Origin: Marinilabiliales bacterium
GTDB taxonomy: Bacteria; Bacteroidota; Bacteroidia; Bacteroidales; BM520
Length of the DNA stretch: 41,053 bases
Assembly (NCBI GenBank): GCA_002869405.1
Contig: PKSY01000121.1
Span: forward strand, 1-41,053
Direction of reading: 5' to 3'
The notes under the pieces were generated by a model. The model worked only from the letters and a program-made list of their open reading frames with translations, searched no databases and was not told the origin of the DNA. Each line of letters starts with the position of its first letter. Position 1 is the first letter of the stretch. Position numbers and translations under genes: made by a program. Shown one piece after another: positions 24,678 to 34,316 of the stretch.

Positions 24678-24702
24678 GGCTGCCTACTCGCAATAGGCAG
24701 CC
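24678..24702 (-). terminator. Terminator after the TPR gene
   Basis: The arms ggctgccta and taggcagcc form a 9-bp stem with a 7-nt loop, followed on the minus strand by six T residues, 25 bases past the stop of the TPR protein gene. Confidence 0.85.
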
Positions 24703-24727
24703 TCGAAAAAAGTAACGATTCGCAGTA

Positions 24728-25996
24728 TTAACGCTCAAGACGAGCATTAATTTCTTTTACTTTATCATACATCTTTAAGCGAGAATATATCTCTTTCAAA
24801 GAGTTAAGTGTATACTGATCATCAGGTTGAATTTCATCAGCTTTCTCAAGATATGGAAGTGCCTGCTTAAGGAAATCTTCCATTTCAGTTTTCTTGGCAT
24901 TGTATTCATCAACGGCATCAAGAGGAAGTGCATTCATTTTTTCCTGAATTTCAGCAGCTTTATTTACATAAAGAGCACCAAGGTTGTAATTTGGATCAAA
25001 GTAGTCAGGATCTAGTTCGATTGCCTTCTTATATGCTTCCATTGCCTTTTCATTGTTTCCAAGAACATCGTACGAAGCACCTGCCGCGAAGAATATTGAT
25101 GGGTTTTTATCATCAATAGTCATAAGATATTCGAGTGTCTTAACTGTATTCTCGTTATCTTCCAGCTTCAGATAAATGTTTGCCTCTGTAATAATAAGAT
25201 CTATATCTTCCGGGAATTTTTCTTTTGCAATATTTGCAACTTCAAGAGCTTCCTCATACTGCTCAGCATCAAATTTCTCCTGAACAGCAAGTTTATATGC
25301 CAGATTTGCATTATTAAGTGACGAAGAATCAACAGTTCCAAGCTTATCGAGGATATCATAAGCTTTTTCAAACGCTGCTGCTGCCTTCAAATAGGCTTTT
25401 GCATTGTACTGAGCTACTGCGTCATTGAATACGTTATCATAGATAACACCCATATTACCAAGGGCTTTCTGGCGAAGATCCTCATCTTCTTCATTAAATT
25501 TGATTGAATTCATCAGCGCTTCTTCTGCTTCACTGATAAAGTCACGATCAGCAAATTTTCCATCAGTAGGCTCAGTAACTTCAACAAGTTTATCATCAGC
25601 ACTAAAGATGAAGTTTACATCATACTTATAAGTGACTTTACGGCCTTTAGATCCGTCATCAAATTTATGTTTTCTGTCTGATTCAGGTTTAACCGGTTGG
25701 AACTGATTTCCAAAAGTAGCCATTTTAGCTTCTACTTCTGCCTGGCTCATGCCAAGTTCACAGCTGTTTGCCCATTTGTACATGTTATTAATCTCAAGAC
25801 ATATAGCTCCTTTATAAAACCAAGCCTTATAATACTGCTTTGTGTCTTCATGTACTATAGCCTTGTCTGCTGCCTCAATAGCTTTACCCAACTGTTCATT
25901 TCTCAGATAGTTTGATGCATTTTGCACCTCTACCTTTTGCGCAAATGTTACTGAGATACTTAGTAACAGCACCGCGGTTACAAAAATCTTTTTCAT
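24728..25996 (-). CDS. Exported TPR-repeat protein
   Basis: The ORF track begins at 26068, but I place the start at 25996. There MKKIFVTAVLLLSISVTFAQ is a clear signal peptide, and the extra 24 upstream residues would overlap the promoter. The mature part of the 422-residue protein is mostly TPR helical pairs, best seen at PSIFFAAGASYDVLGNNEKA and PDYFDPNYNLGALYVNKAAE. A central charged beta-rich segment (about 95-150) interrupts the helices. It probably acts in the periplasm as a scaffold. It lies downstream of gyrA but has its own promoter, so joint regulation with gyrA is not required. Confidence 0.88.
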   Translation of the reverse strand: MKKIFVTAVLLLSISVTFAQKVEVQNASNYLRNEQLGKAIEAADKAIVHEDTKQYYKAWFYKGAICLEINNMYKWANSCELGMSQAEVEAKMATFGNQFQPVKPESDRKHKFDDGSKGRKVTYKYDVNFIFSADDKLVEVTEPTDGKFADRDFISEAEEALMNSIKFNEEDEDLRQKALGNMGVIYDNVFNDAVAQYNAKAYLKAAAAFEKAYDILDKLGTVDSSSLNNANLAYKLAVQEKFDAEQYEEALEVANIAKEKFPEDIDLIITEANIYLKLEDNENTVKTLEYLMTIDDKNPSIFFAAGASYDVLGNNEKAMEAYKKAIELDPDYFDPNYNLGALYVNKAAEIQEKMNALPLDAVDEYNAKKTEMEDFLKQALPYLEKADEIQPDDQYTLNSLKEIYSRLKMYDKVKEINARLER

Positions 25997-26065
25997 GGGG
26001 AAAAATTTAAGTTTCGTATTTAAGATTCTATTTATTGTTTTATTAATTACCATACAATTAGATAA

Positions 26066-26096
26066 CAAATGTAAAACATCTGGATAAACTAATCAA
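26066..26096 (-). promoter_or_regulatory. Promoter of the TPR gene, overlapping the gyrA 3' end
   Basis: On the minus strand TTG (26094-26096) and TACATTTG (26066-26073) are separated by 20 bases. The -33 part falls inside the last codons of gyrA. The predicted leader is about 64 bases. Confidence 0.65.
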
Positions 26097-28626
26097 TATT
26101 TGTACCATTTTCCGGTTCGGCAGCTTCCTCTCCAGGGTTTTGAACCTGTTCAGAATCCTCAACTGCATCCACATCTTCTTCATTTTCAACAACATCTACT
26201 TTTGTAACTGCTGCGATTGAATCATCTTCACGAAGGTTGATCAGACGTACACCCTGAGTAGCTCTTCCCATTGTGCGTAATTCTGAAACTGCCAGACGAA
26301 TGGTGATTCCCGAGCGGTTAATAATCATCAGGTCATCACTATCGACCACACTATGAATTGAAATCAGATCACCTGTTTTCTCAGTAATACTTATGGTTTT
26401 CACACCTTTCCCGCCGCGGTTTGTGATACGATAATCCTCAAGAACAGATCTTTTCCCATATCCGTTTTCAGATACTACAAGCACATTATGTGATGGATCA
26501 TTTATACATATCATACCAATAACTTCGTCATTTTCAGATGCAAGCGTGATGCCTCGAACACCGGCAGCATTTCGGCCCATGGGGCGAACATTCTCTTCAT
26601 TAAAGCGTATTGCTCTGCCTGAACGCAATGCCATAAGTACTTCATTAGAGCCATCTGTCATTCTGGCCTGTAACAACTCATCCCCTTCCCTGATGCTGAT
26701 TGCATTGATACCATTCTGTCTTGGGCGCGAGTATGCTTCCAGTGAAGTTTTTTTGATGACGCCCTTTTTGGTGCAGAGGATAATATAATTGTTATTGATA
26801 TATTCTTCGTCTTTAATATCCTTAAGGTTGATAAAGGCTTTAACCTTATCATCCGGTGGTATGGATATTACGTTTTGAATCGCTCTTCCTTTAGAGGATT
26901 TTCCGCCTTCCGGAATTTCAAACACCCTCAACCAGAAACATTTTCCATTCTCTGTAAAGAAAAGCATATAATTATGCATTGAGGCAATAAAAAGGTATTC
27001 CACAAAATCATCACCCCTGATTGATGATCCCCGTGCACCGATTCCTCCCCTTCCCTGACGACGATACTCAGCAAGTGGAGTACGTTTTATATAGCCAAGG
27101 TGGGAAATTGTCACAACAACATCCTCATCAGCAATGATATCTTCTATTCTGAAATCCTGTGCAGAATACTCAATCTCGGTGCGGGTTTCATCGCCATACT
27201 TCTCTTTTATTTCAAGAAGTTCATCCTTGATAATCTGCATTCTGCGTTCTTTGCTTTCAAGTATCGATTTAAGGTCTTTAATAAGATTCATGAGTTCATC
27301 ATATTCAGCTCTTATCTTATCCTGTTCAAGACCTGTGAGTTTTTGCAGGCGCATATCCAGGATTGCTCTGGCCTGAATCTCAGTTAGGTTAAAACGCTCC
27401 ATTAATCCGGTACGGGCTTCCTCCGGAGTTTTACTGGCTCTGATAAGTTCAATGATTTCATCGAGGTTATCGAGCGCGATAAGTAATCCTTCAAGGATAT
27501 GGGCTCGTTTCTCAGCCTCTCTGAGTTCATACTCAGTTCGTCTTGTAACCACGTCATGACGGTGCTCGACGAAGTATTTAATAATCTGCTTTAGGTTAAG
27601 AAGCATTGGCCTGCCATTAACCAAGGCAATATTATTAATACTAAAGGAAGTTTGTAGTGCCGTATATTGATACAATTTATTAAGCACGACATTAGAGATG
27701 GCATCTTTTTTTAGTTCATATACGATGCGCATTCCTTTTCTGTCGCTTTCATCACGGATATCCGAAATGCCTTCAATTTTCTTTTCATTAACCAGGTCGG
27801 CAGTTTTCCTAATCATTTCTGCTTTATTGACCTGATAAGGAATTGATGTTACGATAATGGTTTCCCGACCATGCGCATTTTCTTCAATTTTCGACTCTCC
27901 CCTCATCACAACTCTACCCCTGCCGGTTTCATAAGCGTCTCTTACGCCCTCATATCCATAAATAATTCCTCCTGTTGGGAAATCAGGGGCTTTGATATAC
28001 TTCATCAATCCTGCTATATCGATTTCATTATCATCGATATAAGCAACAGTTCCGTCAATAACTTCTGTCAAATTATGCGGAGCCATGTTGGTAGCCATAC
28101 CTACAGCGATTCCGGAAGCTCCATTCACAAGGAGTTGTGGGATTCGTGCGGGAAGTACTGTAGGTTCTTTAAGGGAGTCATCAAAGTTAAGCTGAAAATC
28201 CACGGTATCTTTATTGATATCGGATAGCATCTCTTCAGCAGTTTTTCTGAGACGCGCCTCTGTATAACGCATTGCTGCGGGGCTGTCGCCGTCTATGGAT
28301 CCGAAGTTACCCTGACCATCGACAAGGGGATAACGTAGTGACCAGGGCTGAGCCATTCGCACCATTGAATCATACACTGCACTGTCGCCATGTGGATGAT
28401 ACTTTCCAAGCACCTCCCCTACAATTCTGGCTGACTTTTTATAGGGTTTACCCGAAGTAATCCCTAACTCATTCATTCCAAATAATATACGACGATGAAC
28501 AGGTTTTAATCCATCCCTTACATCCGGTAATGCGCGACTTACAATTACACTCATTGAGTAATCGATATAAGCCGCTTTCATTTGGTTCTCAATATTAACC
28601 TTTACAATCCGTTCTCTATCTTGCAT
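26089..28626 (-). CDS. gyrA: DNA gyrase subunit A
   Basis: This is the breakage-reunion subunit of the type II topoisomerase that introduces negative supercoils using ATP together with GyrB. The 845-residue length is normal. The active-site tyrosine is Y121 in [10 protein letters not shown]. The quinolone-determining region reads [11 protein letters not shown] with the sensitive-type S82 and D86. The C-terminal beta-pinwheel (from about 510) repeats strands such as [15 protein letters not shown]. The GyrA-box position reads QGRGGIG rather than QRRGGKG. The protein ends in an acidic tail of about 35 residues rich in Glu and Asp, as in many GyrA proteins. It is divergent from clpC. No gyrB is in the window. 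Confidence 0.97.
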   Translation of the reverse strand: MQDRERIVKVNIENQMKAAYIDYSMSVIVSRALPDVRDGLKPVHRRILFGMNELGITSGKPYKKSARIVGEVLGKYHPHGDSAVYDSMVRMAQPWSLRYPLVDGQGNFGSIDGDSPAAMRYTEARLRKTAEEMLSDINKDTVDFQLNFDDSLKEPTVLPARIPQLLVNGASGIAVGMATNMAPHNLTEVIDGTVAYIDDNEIDIAGLMKYIKAPDFPTGGIIYGYEGVRDAYETGRGRVVMRGESKIEENAHGRETIIVTSIPYQVNKAEMIRKTADLVNEKKIEGISDIRDESDRKGMRIVYELKKDAISNVVLNKLYQYTALQTSFSINNIALVNGRPMLLNLKQIIKYFVEHRHDVVTRRTEYELREAEKRAHILEGLLIALDNLDEIIELIRASKTPEEARTGLMERFNLTEIQARAILDMRLQKLTGLEQDKIRAEYDELMNLIKDLKSILESKERRMQIIKDELLEIKEKYGDETRTEIEYSAQDFRIEDIIADEDVVVTISHLGYIKRTPLAEYRRQGRGGIGARGSSIRGDDFVEYLFIASMHNYMLFFTENGKCFWLRVFEIPEGGKSSKGRAIQNVISIPPDDKVKAFINLKDIKDEEYINNNYIILCTKKGVIKKTSLEAYSRPRQNGINAISIREGDELLQARMTDGSNEVLMALRSGRAIRFNEENVRPMGRNAAGVRGITLASENDEVIGMICINDPSHNVLVVSENGYGKRSVLEDYRITNRGGKGVKTISITEKTGDLISIHSVVDSDDLMIINRSGITIRLAVSELRTMGRATQGVRLINLREDDSIAAVTKVDVVENEEDVDAVEDSEQVQNPGEEAAEPENGTNID

Positions 28627-28690
28627 ATCTACACCTTTAATTCATTCATTTCCAAGATGTTAAAAATAACTTACATAAATGACGAATTTA

Positions 28691-28698
28691 CAAAAATA
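28691..28698 (-). promoter_or_regulatory. Candidate -7 element for gyrA
   Basis: The minus strand reads TATTTTTG about 65 bases upstream of the gyrA start. No convincing -33 TTG is seen at the right distance. Confidence 0.35.
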
Positions 28699-28793
28699 TC
28701 CCGTTCATCCGACATTAAAATACGACATATATTACTAACATCTGTTTGTTGATAAATCCGGGGCTCTAAAGCCCGTCATTTCTGGTTTGGTAC

Positions 28794-28801
28794 TATATTT
28801 G
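28794..28801 (+). promoter_or_regulatory. Candidate -7 element for clpC
   Basis: TATATTTG matches TAnnTTTG about 89 bases before the clpC ATG. The -33 element is not evident. No CtsR-like operator (tandem heptads) is visible in the 263-base divergent region. Confidence 0.35.
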
Positions 28802-28889
28802 ATATGAGATTTCGGTTTGGTGATAAATTGAAGTCTTAATCAACCAAAACGAATATTCATTGTTTTGATAATAATAAATAAACGAATAT

Positions 28890-31481
28890 ATGGAAGCAAA
28901 ATTTTCTCAACGTGTTAAAGATGTTATTTCATACAGTCGAGAAGAAGCATTACGTTTAAAGAATGGCTATATTGGAGTTGAGCATCTTTTTCTGGGCATG
29001 ATAAGGGATGGCGAAGGTGTTGCTATACAAATACTTAAATACCTTGGTGTTGACCTCGTTGAGACGCGCCGGCATATTGAGCAGTCGGTGGCTGAATCAA
29101 TGACTGAAAACAGTTCGATTGAAAAAGATAATCTACCATTAATCAAGCAGGCCGAAAGAGCACTGAAACTTACATATCTCGAGGCTCGTACTTTTAAGAG
29201 CGAAGTAATCGGTACAGAGCATCTGCTGCTGGCTATCCTTAAAGATAAAGATAATATCGTATCATCGTCACTGTCGCAATTTGGTCTTCATTACGATAAT
29301 GTTAAAGAAGAGATAATTGCCACTATCTCTAATAAACCGGAAGCTAAAAAGTATAAAACCGGTGAGGATCAGATAATGAATGAATTATCTGATGATGCTG
29401 ATGATATTGAATATGAAAATCCCGGATCTTCAGGGCGTAAATCATCTAAAACACAGGATTCAAAAACAAAAACCCCTGTTCTTGATAATTTTGGCAGGGA
29501 TATTACAAAATCCGCTGAGGAAGGCCGCCTTGATCCTATTGTTGGACGGGAAAAAGAGCTCGAGCGAATAGCTCAGATTCTAAGCCGCAGAAAGAAAAAT
29601 AATCCGATATTGATTGGCGAACCGGGTGTAGGTAAATCAGCTATTGCTGAAGGTCTGGCGTTGAGGATTGTAGGTCGTCAGGTTTCAAGAGCACTGTTTA
29701 ACAAACGTATTTATACACTTGACCTGGCGTCTGTTGTTGCAGGAACAAAATATCGCGGACAGTTTGAGGAGCGCCTGAAAGCTGTATTGAATGAGCTGGA
29801 GAAGAATCCTGATATCATTCTTTTCATTGATGAGATTCACACTATTGTTGGCGCTGGAAATGCCAGCGGAAGCCTGGATGCTTCCAATATCTTTAAGCCG
29901 GCTCTCGCCCGTGGTGAGATTCAATGCATCGGAGCTACTACGCTGGATGAATATCGACAGTATATTGAAAAGGATGGAGCACTGGAGCGTCGTTTTCAGA
30001 AAGTTCTCGTAGATCCTACTTCTCCTGAAGAGACTGTGGAAATCCTTAATAATATCAAGGAAAAATATGAGGATCATCACCTTGTATCATACACTGATGA
30101 GGCTGTTGAAGCGTGTGTATCATTAACAACGCGCTACATATCAGATCGTTATCTTCCCGATAAGGCTATTGATGCGATGGATGAGGCAGGTGCCAGAGTA
30201 CATATTAAGAATATCAATGTTCCGCCGGAAATCATCAATATTGAAAATGCCATTGAAGAGACCCGCATAAATAAAACTAAGGCCATCAGTTCGCAGAAAT
30301 TTGAGGAAGCTGCGCAGTATCGTGATATTGAAAGAAAACTTCAGGAAGATCTCTCAATAGCTAAAAAACGTTGGGAAGAGGATTCCATGATACACCGTGA
30401 AGCAGTTACAGAGGAAAATGTGGCAGAAGTTGTTGCCATGATGACAGGTGTTCCTGTACAGCGTATTGCAGAAAATGAAAGCAACAGACTGATAAATATG
30501 GAATCGGAACTTCAGGGTTCGGTGATAGGTCAGGATGATGCTATTAAAAAAGTAGTAAAAGCAATTCGTCGTAACAGAGCCGGATTAAAAGACCCCAACA
30601 AACCTATCGGAACATTTATCTTCCTGGGACCAACAGGAGTTGGTAAAACTCATCTTGCAAAGATCCTTGCTGAACGTTTGTTTGACTCACAGGATGCCCT
30701 GGTTCGGGTTGATATGAGTGAATACATGGAAAAATTTGCTGTTTCAAGACTCGTGGGAGCGCCTCCCGGATACGTTGGATATGAAGAGGGTGGTCAGCTT
30801 ACTGAAAAAGTTAGAAGAAAACCCTACTCTATCGTACTTCTTGATGAGATTGAAAAGGCGCATCCTGATATTTTCCACTTGCTGTTGCAGGTTCTTGATG
30901 ATGGTGTTTTAACCGATAGTCTTGGCCGTAAGGTTGACTTTAAGAATACTATCATCATAATGACCTCCAATATAGGATCCCGTCAACTTAAGGATTTTGG
31001 CAAAGGTGTAGGGTTTAATACAAATGCACGACAGGCTGCCAGTAAAGATTATGCTCGCTCGGTGATTGAAAATGCATTGAAGAAATCCTTTGCTCCGGAA
31101 TTCCTGAACCGAATCGATGATGTGGTGATATTTGAAGAGTTGCAACGCGAATCAATACATAAAATTATTGATATTGAACTGTCACACCTGCTCAATAGAA
31201 TTAAAAATATGGGCTTCACGCTTGAAGTTTCTGAGCCGGGTAAAGATTTTATTGTTGAAAAAGGCTGGGATAGTCAGTTTGGCGCGCGTCCGTTAAAACG
31301 GGCTATTCAGAAATACGTTGAGGATCCACTTGCTGAGGAGTTAATAAAAGGCTCCATCAATCCGGGAAGTACGATTCATGCCGATTACAAAGAAGGTCAG
31401 GAGGAATTGATAATAAAAATTACACCTCCGGTTAAAGAACTCAGGGAACCGGAAAGTGATAAGCTTCCCGAAAAGAAATAA
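28890..31481 (+). CDS. clpC: ClpC-type AAA+ unfoldase, ATP-binding subunit of the Clp protease
   Basis: The 863-residue protein unfolds substrates and feeds them to ClpP. Domains in order are: two Clp N repeats (about 1-145); AAA-1 with Walker A GEPGVGKSA (about 243) and Walker B IILFIDEIH; a short middle domain with a UVR-like helix FEEAAQYRDIERKL (about 470-485); and AAA-2 with Walker A GPTGVGKTH (about 579) and Walker B IVLLDEIEKAHPD. A VGF tripeptide in GKGVGFNT (about 708) fits the ClpP-docking loop. The short middle domain separates it from the ClpB disaggregase. It is divergent from gyrA and ends at a bidirectional terminator. clpP is not in the window. Confidence 0.95.
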   Translation: MEAKFSQRVKDVISYSREEALRLKNGYIGVEHLFLGMIRDGEGVAIQILKYLGVDLVETRRHIEQSVAESMTENSSIEKDNLPLIKQAERALKLTYLEARTFKSEVIGTEHLLLAILKDKDNIVSSSLSQFGLHYDNVKEEIIATISNKPEAKKYKTGEDQIMNELSDDADDIEYENPGSSGRKSSKTQDSKTKTPVLDNFGRDITKSAEEGRLDPIVGREKELERIAQILSRRKKNNPILIGEPGVGKSAIAEGLALRIVGRQVSRALFNKRIYTLDLASVVAGTKYRGQFEERLKAVLNELEKNPDIILFIDEIHTIVGAGNASGSLDASNIFKPALARGEIQCIGATTLDEYRQYIEKDGALERRFQKVLVDPTSPEETVEILNNIKEKYEDHHLVSYTDEAVEACVSLTTRYISDRYLPDKAIDAMDEAGARVHIKNINVPPEIINIENAIEETRINKTKAISSQKFEEAAQYRDIERKLQEDLSIAKKRWEEDSMIHREAVTEENVAEVVAMMTGVPVQRIAENESNRLINMESELQGSVIGQDDAIKKVVKAIRRNRAGLKDPNKPIGTFIFLGPTGVGKTHLAKILAERLFDSQDALVRVDMSEYMEKFAVSRLVGAPPGYVGYEEGGQLTEKVRRKPYSIVLLDEIEKAHPDIFHLLLQVLDDGVLTDSLGRKVDFKNTIIIMTSNIGSRQLKDFGKGVGFNTNARQAASKDYARSVIENALKKSFAPEFLNRIDDVVIFEELQRESIHKIIDIELSHLLNRIKNMGFTLEVSEPGKDFIVEKGWDSQFGARPLKRAIQKYVEDPLAEELIKGSINPGSTIHADYKEGQEELIIKITPPVKELREPESDKLPEKK

Positions 31482-31490
31482 ATAAAATAG

Positions 31491-31513
31491 GCGGTATCTG
31501 AAAAGTACCGCCT
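31491..31513. terminator. Bidirectional terminator between clpC and the acyl-CoA dehydrogenase gene
   Basis: The arms ggcggta and taccgcc form a 7-bp stem with a 9-nt loop. It is followed by tttatt on the plus strand and tatttt on the minus strand. It sits in the 58-base gap between the convergent genes. Confidence 0.75.
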
Positions 31514-31539
31514 TTATTGTATCTATTTGTTTTATAGGC

Positions 31540-33246
31540 TTACATTCTGAAATCGTCAAGGTCCTTAACCTGAAAATTATTAATATAGCTTACAGAAGAG
31601 ATATTCTCGGCTTTACCTTTACGGATAAAAATCTCAGCAGACTTCTCATAATCTCCTCCCCTGTTTGAATCCAGAAGCAGAAGATAACCCATAATGATAT
31701 TTCCTGCCATCTCAACCAGTCTTCTTGACATAAATGTGAGGTAATCTTCAGTATCCTCGGCTATTTCAAGCACCTTTGCAACTGTTTTTTCATACTGATC
31801 GGTCATCTTTACCAAGGTACGATACAGGTATTCGAACTCAGGCTTAATCTCAGTCTCAGCATATTCATGCATTTTCTTTAGATAGGCACCATTTGTAACA
31901 CCCCTTATAGCAGCAACAACCTGAAGTTGGGAAGTTCCTTCATAGATATTGGTAATACGAGCATCTCTGAAAATACGCTCGACAGGATAATCTTTCATAT
32001 ATCCACTGCCCCCATGAACCTGCAATGCGTCGTATGCCACCTGATTACAATATTCTGATGCAAAGAGTTTCAGCAGAGGAGTAAAAACATCAGCATTTTT
32101 CTGATAGTATTTCATCTCTTTGCGCTCTTCCGGATCAAGCTTGCGTTCTTCCAGCACAAATCCATAGGCTTTATACATATCAACCATACGACTTGTTTCA
32201 TAAAGAAGCGTTCTGGCTGCGTCAGTTTTTACCTTCATCATTGTAAGCATTTCATAAACGGCAGGGTACTGAATGATAGCTTTACCAAACTGTTCGCGCT
32301 CTTTCGCATATGCCAGCGCTTCGCGGTATGCAGCTTCAGCAATACCAACAGACTGTGCACCAACACCCAGGCGGGCAGAGTTCATCAGCGCCATTACATA
32401 CTTGATAAGACCCATTTTACGGTCACCAACAAGTTCTGCAGGGGCATCTTTAAATACCAGTTCACAGGTAGGGCTACCTTTGATACCAAGTTTATTTTCA
32501 ATACGTCGCACAATAACTGACTGATGAGCCTTATCATAAACGAAAAGCGATAAACCCCGGGCATCAGATGTTCCTTCTTCGGAACGTGCCAGCACGAGCG
32601 ATACATCCGCATCACCGTTGGTGATAAAACGTTTCACACCATTGAGCAGCCAGGTGCCTTTTTCTTCGCTATATTCAGCTTTTAGCTGAACTGCCTGAAG
32701 ATCAGATCCGGCATCCGGTTCAGTAAGATCCATGGCTGCCGTGGCACCCTGATTGAATCTTGGAAGATACCTATCTTTAATCTCATCTGAAGCAAACTCA
32801 TGCAGTGTTTCTGCACAGTCCTGCAATCCCCAGATATTGGCAAATCCGGCATCTGCACGTGAGACAATCTCTGCTGACATCACATAAGGTACAATGGAGA
32901 AATTCAATCCATTGTATTTACGTGGCAGGCTAAGGCCTACAACGCCGGCTTCGGTTAATTTATCATGATTTTCCTGAGTACCTCTTGCATAAGCAACAGC
33001 ATTATTCTCAAGCTTTGGTCCCTCGGCATCCACCGATTCAGCATTAGGAGCGATTGTATCACCGGCAATTTCACCAATAATTTCCAGTACTTTCTCATAG
33101 GAATCCATAGCATCCTCAAAGTCCAGCGGAGCATGCGGATACTTTTCCTTGTCGATGTAATCGTTTTCCTTCAGTCTTACAATTTTCTCCATCAACGGAT
33201 GTTGAAGGTGAAACAGTAGGTTTTCATTATCTGTAAAGAAATTCAT
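31540..33246 (-). CDS. Acyl-CoA dehydrogenase
   Basis: This FAD enzyme introduces the 2,3 double bond into acyl-CoA thioesters and passes electrons to ETF. The 568-residue protein has the usual N-terminal helical, middle beta (AAMDLTEPDAGSDLQAV, about 170) and C-terminal helical domains. The catalytic glutamate is in RITNIYEGTSQLQ (about residue 436). A C-terminal extension of about 130 residues, beyond the roughly 380-residue classical enzyme, matches longer ACAD9-like forms. It is the last gene of the etfB-etfA-acd unit, with gaps of 25 and 22 bases. The chain-length preference cannot be read. Confidence 0.93.
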   Translation of the reverse strand: MNFFTDNENLLFHLQHPLMEKIVRLKENDYIDKEKYPHAPLDFEDAMDSYEKVLEIIGEIAGDTIAPNAESVDAEGPKLENNAVAYARGTQENHDKLTEAGVVGLSLPRKYNGLNFSIVPYVMSAEIVSRADAGFANIWGLQDCAETLHEFASDEIKDRYLPRFNQGATAAMDLTEPDAGSDLQAVQLKAEYSEEKGTWLLNGVKRFITNGDADVSLVLARSEEGTSDARGLSLFVYDKAHQSVIVRRIENKLGIKGSPTCELVFKDAPAELVGDRKMGLIKYVMALMNSARLGVGAQSVGIAEAAYREALAYAKEREQFGKAIIQYPAVYEMLTMMKVKTDAARTLLYETSRMVDMYKAYGFVLEERKLDPEERKEMKYYQKNADVFTPLLKLFASEYCNQVAYDALQVHGGSGYMKDYPVERIFRDARITNIYEGTSQLQVVAAIRGVTNGAYLKKMHEYAETEIKPEFEYLYRTLVKMTDQYEKTVAKVLEIAEDTEDYLTFMSRRLVEMAGNIIMGYLLLLDSNRGGDYEKSAEIFIRKGKAENISSVSYINNFQVKDLDDFRM

Positions 33247-33268
33247 TTTCCTGATTTTTAATTAACAC

Positions 33269-34291
33269 TTACTTAGAGTTCGCTTTAAAGAAACGAATCA
33301 TCTTTGGGATTACATCTTCGGCTTTCCCCACAATGCTGTAATCTGCTATTTGGTTTAACGGGGCATTGGGATCAGTATTCACAGAGATAATTTTTGCGCT
33401 CTGGTCCATACCTGCTCTGTGTTGCACTGCACCACTAATTCCAAAACCAATATATAGTTTCGGCCTGACAGTTACGCCTGTTTGACCGACCTGGCGTTCA
33501 TGACCAACAAAACCGGCATCTACCGCTGCACGAGAGGCGCCCACCTCACCACCAAGCAGATCGGCGAGTTCAAAAAGCTTATTAAAAGCATCCCGTGAAC
33601 CCACGCCATAACCTCCGGCGATAATAACACCTGATTTTTTGATATCTACTTTCGGCGGTTCAATATGACGTTCAATAATCTCAATAGCAAAATTTGACGG
33701 GTCGACAATTTTGTCAACATCAAGATTCACAACTTCCGGGTTCGTAGCTTTCTCTGTGGGTTCATTTTTCATTACTCCTTCCCTGACTGTAGCCATTTGA
33801 GGCCTGGTATCAGGATTAATAATTGTAGCAATGATATTTCCACCGAAGGCCGGACGAATCTGGTACAGGAGATTATCATACTGAGTATCAGTTTTCTTTT
33901 CATAATGATCGCCATATACGAGACTGGTACAATCAGCAGTAAGACCGCACTTCAATTCAGAAGCGACCCTTGGAGCCAGATCTCTTCCAACAGGCGATGC
34001 ACCCACAAGCGCTATCTGTGGATCAGTTTCACGGCAAACATGCGCCATAAGAGCAGCATGAGGCTGTGTTGTATATGGGAAGAGCCTGCTGTCATTGGCG
34101 GCAAACACTGTCGAAACACCGTAAATACCGCAGGTTTCCAAAAGGTTTTCAGTTTTTTCACCAAATAGAACTGCATCCAGTTTAACACTCTGTTCTTCAG
34201 CCAGTTTTCGGCCTTTTGACAGCAACTCAAGGCTAACATCAGCGATATTACCTTCTTCAGTTATCTCACAATAAACTAATATATTCTGCAT
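33269..34291 (-). CDS. etfA: Electron transfer flavoprotein subunit alpha
   Basis: The 340-residue FixB/EtfA-type subunit binds FAD in its C-terminal domain. The visible signature is GGYGVGSRDAF (about 226-236), ASRAAVDAGFVGHERQVGQTG, then YIGFGISGAVQH, ending in NTDPNAPLNQIADYSIV, all conserved FAD contacts. It forms a heterodimer with the EtfB encoded just upstream and carries electrons from the acyl-CoA dehydrogenase encoded just downstream. Whether it is an ordinary or an electron-bifurcating ETF cannot be decided by eye. Confidence 0.95.
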   Translation of the reverse strand: MQNILVYCEITEEGNIADVSLELLSKGRKLAEEQSVKLDAVLFGEKTENLLETCGIYGVSTVFAANDSRLFPYTTQPHAALMAHVCRETDPQIALVGASPVGRDLAPRVASELKCGLTADCTSLVYGDHYEKKTDTQYDNLLYQIRPAFGGNIIATIINPDTRPQMATVREGVMKNEPTEKATNPEVVNLDVDKIVDPSNFAIEIIERHIEPPKVDIKKSGVIIAGGYGVGSRDAFNKLFELADLLGGEVGASRAAVDAGFVGHERQVGQTGVTVRPKLYIGFGISGAVQHRAGMDQSAKIISVNTDPNAPLNQIADYSIVGKAEDVIPKMIRFFKANSK

Positions 34292-34316
34292 AATAGTTAT
34301 TTTTCAATATTAAATA

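Noticed and set aside
25997-26068. Track start at 26068 for the TPR protein
   Set aside because: The extension overlaps the -7 element and precedes an excellent signal peptide starting at 25996.
26089-28626. Quinolone-resistance changes in gyrA
   Set aside because: The region reads [11 protein letters not shown] with the sensitive-type Ser and Asp.
28740-28790. Inverted repeat ggggctctaaagcccg as a CtsR or CIRCE-type operator of clpC
   Set aside because: The arms are only 5-6 bp and match neither known operator.
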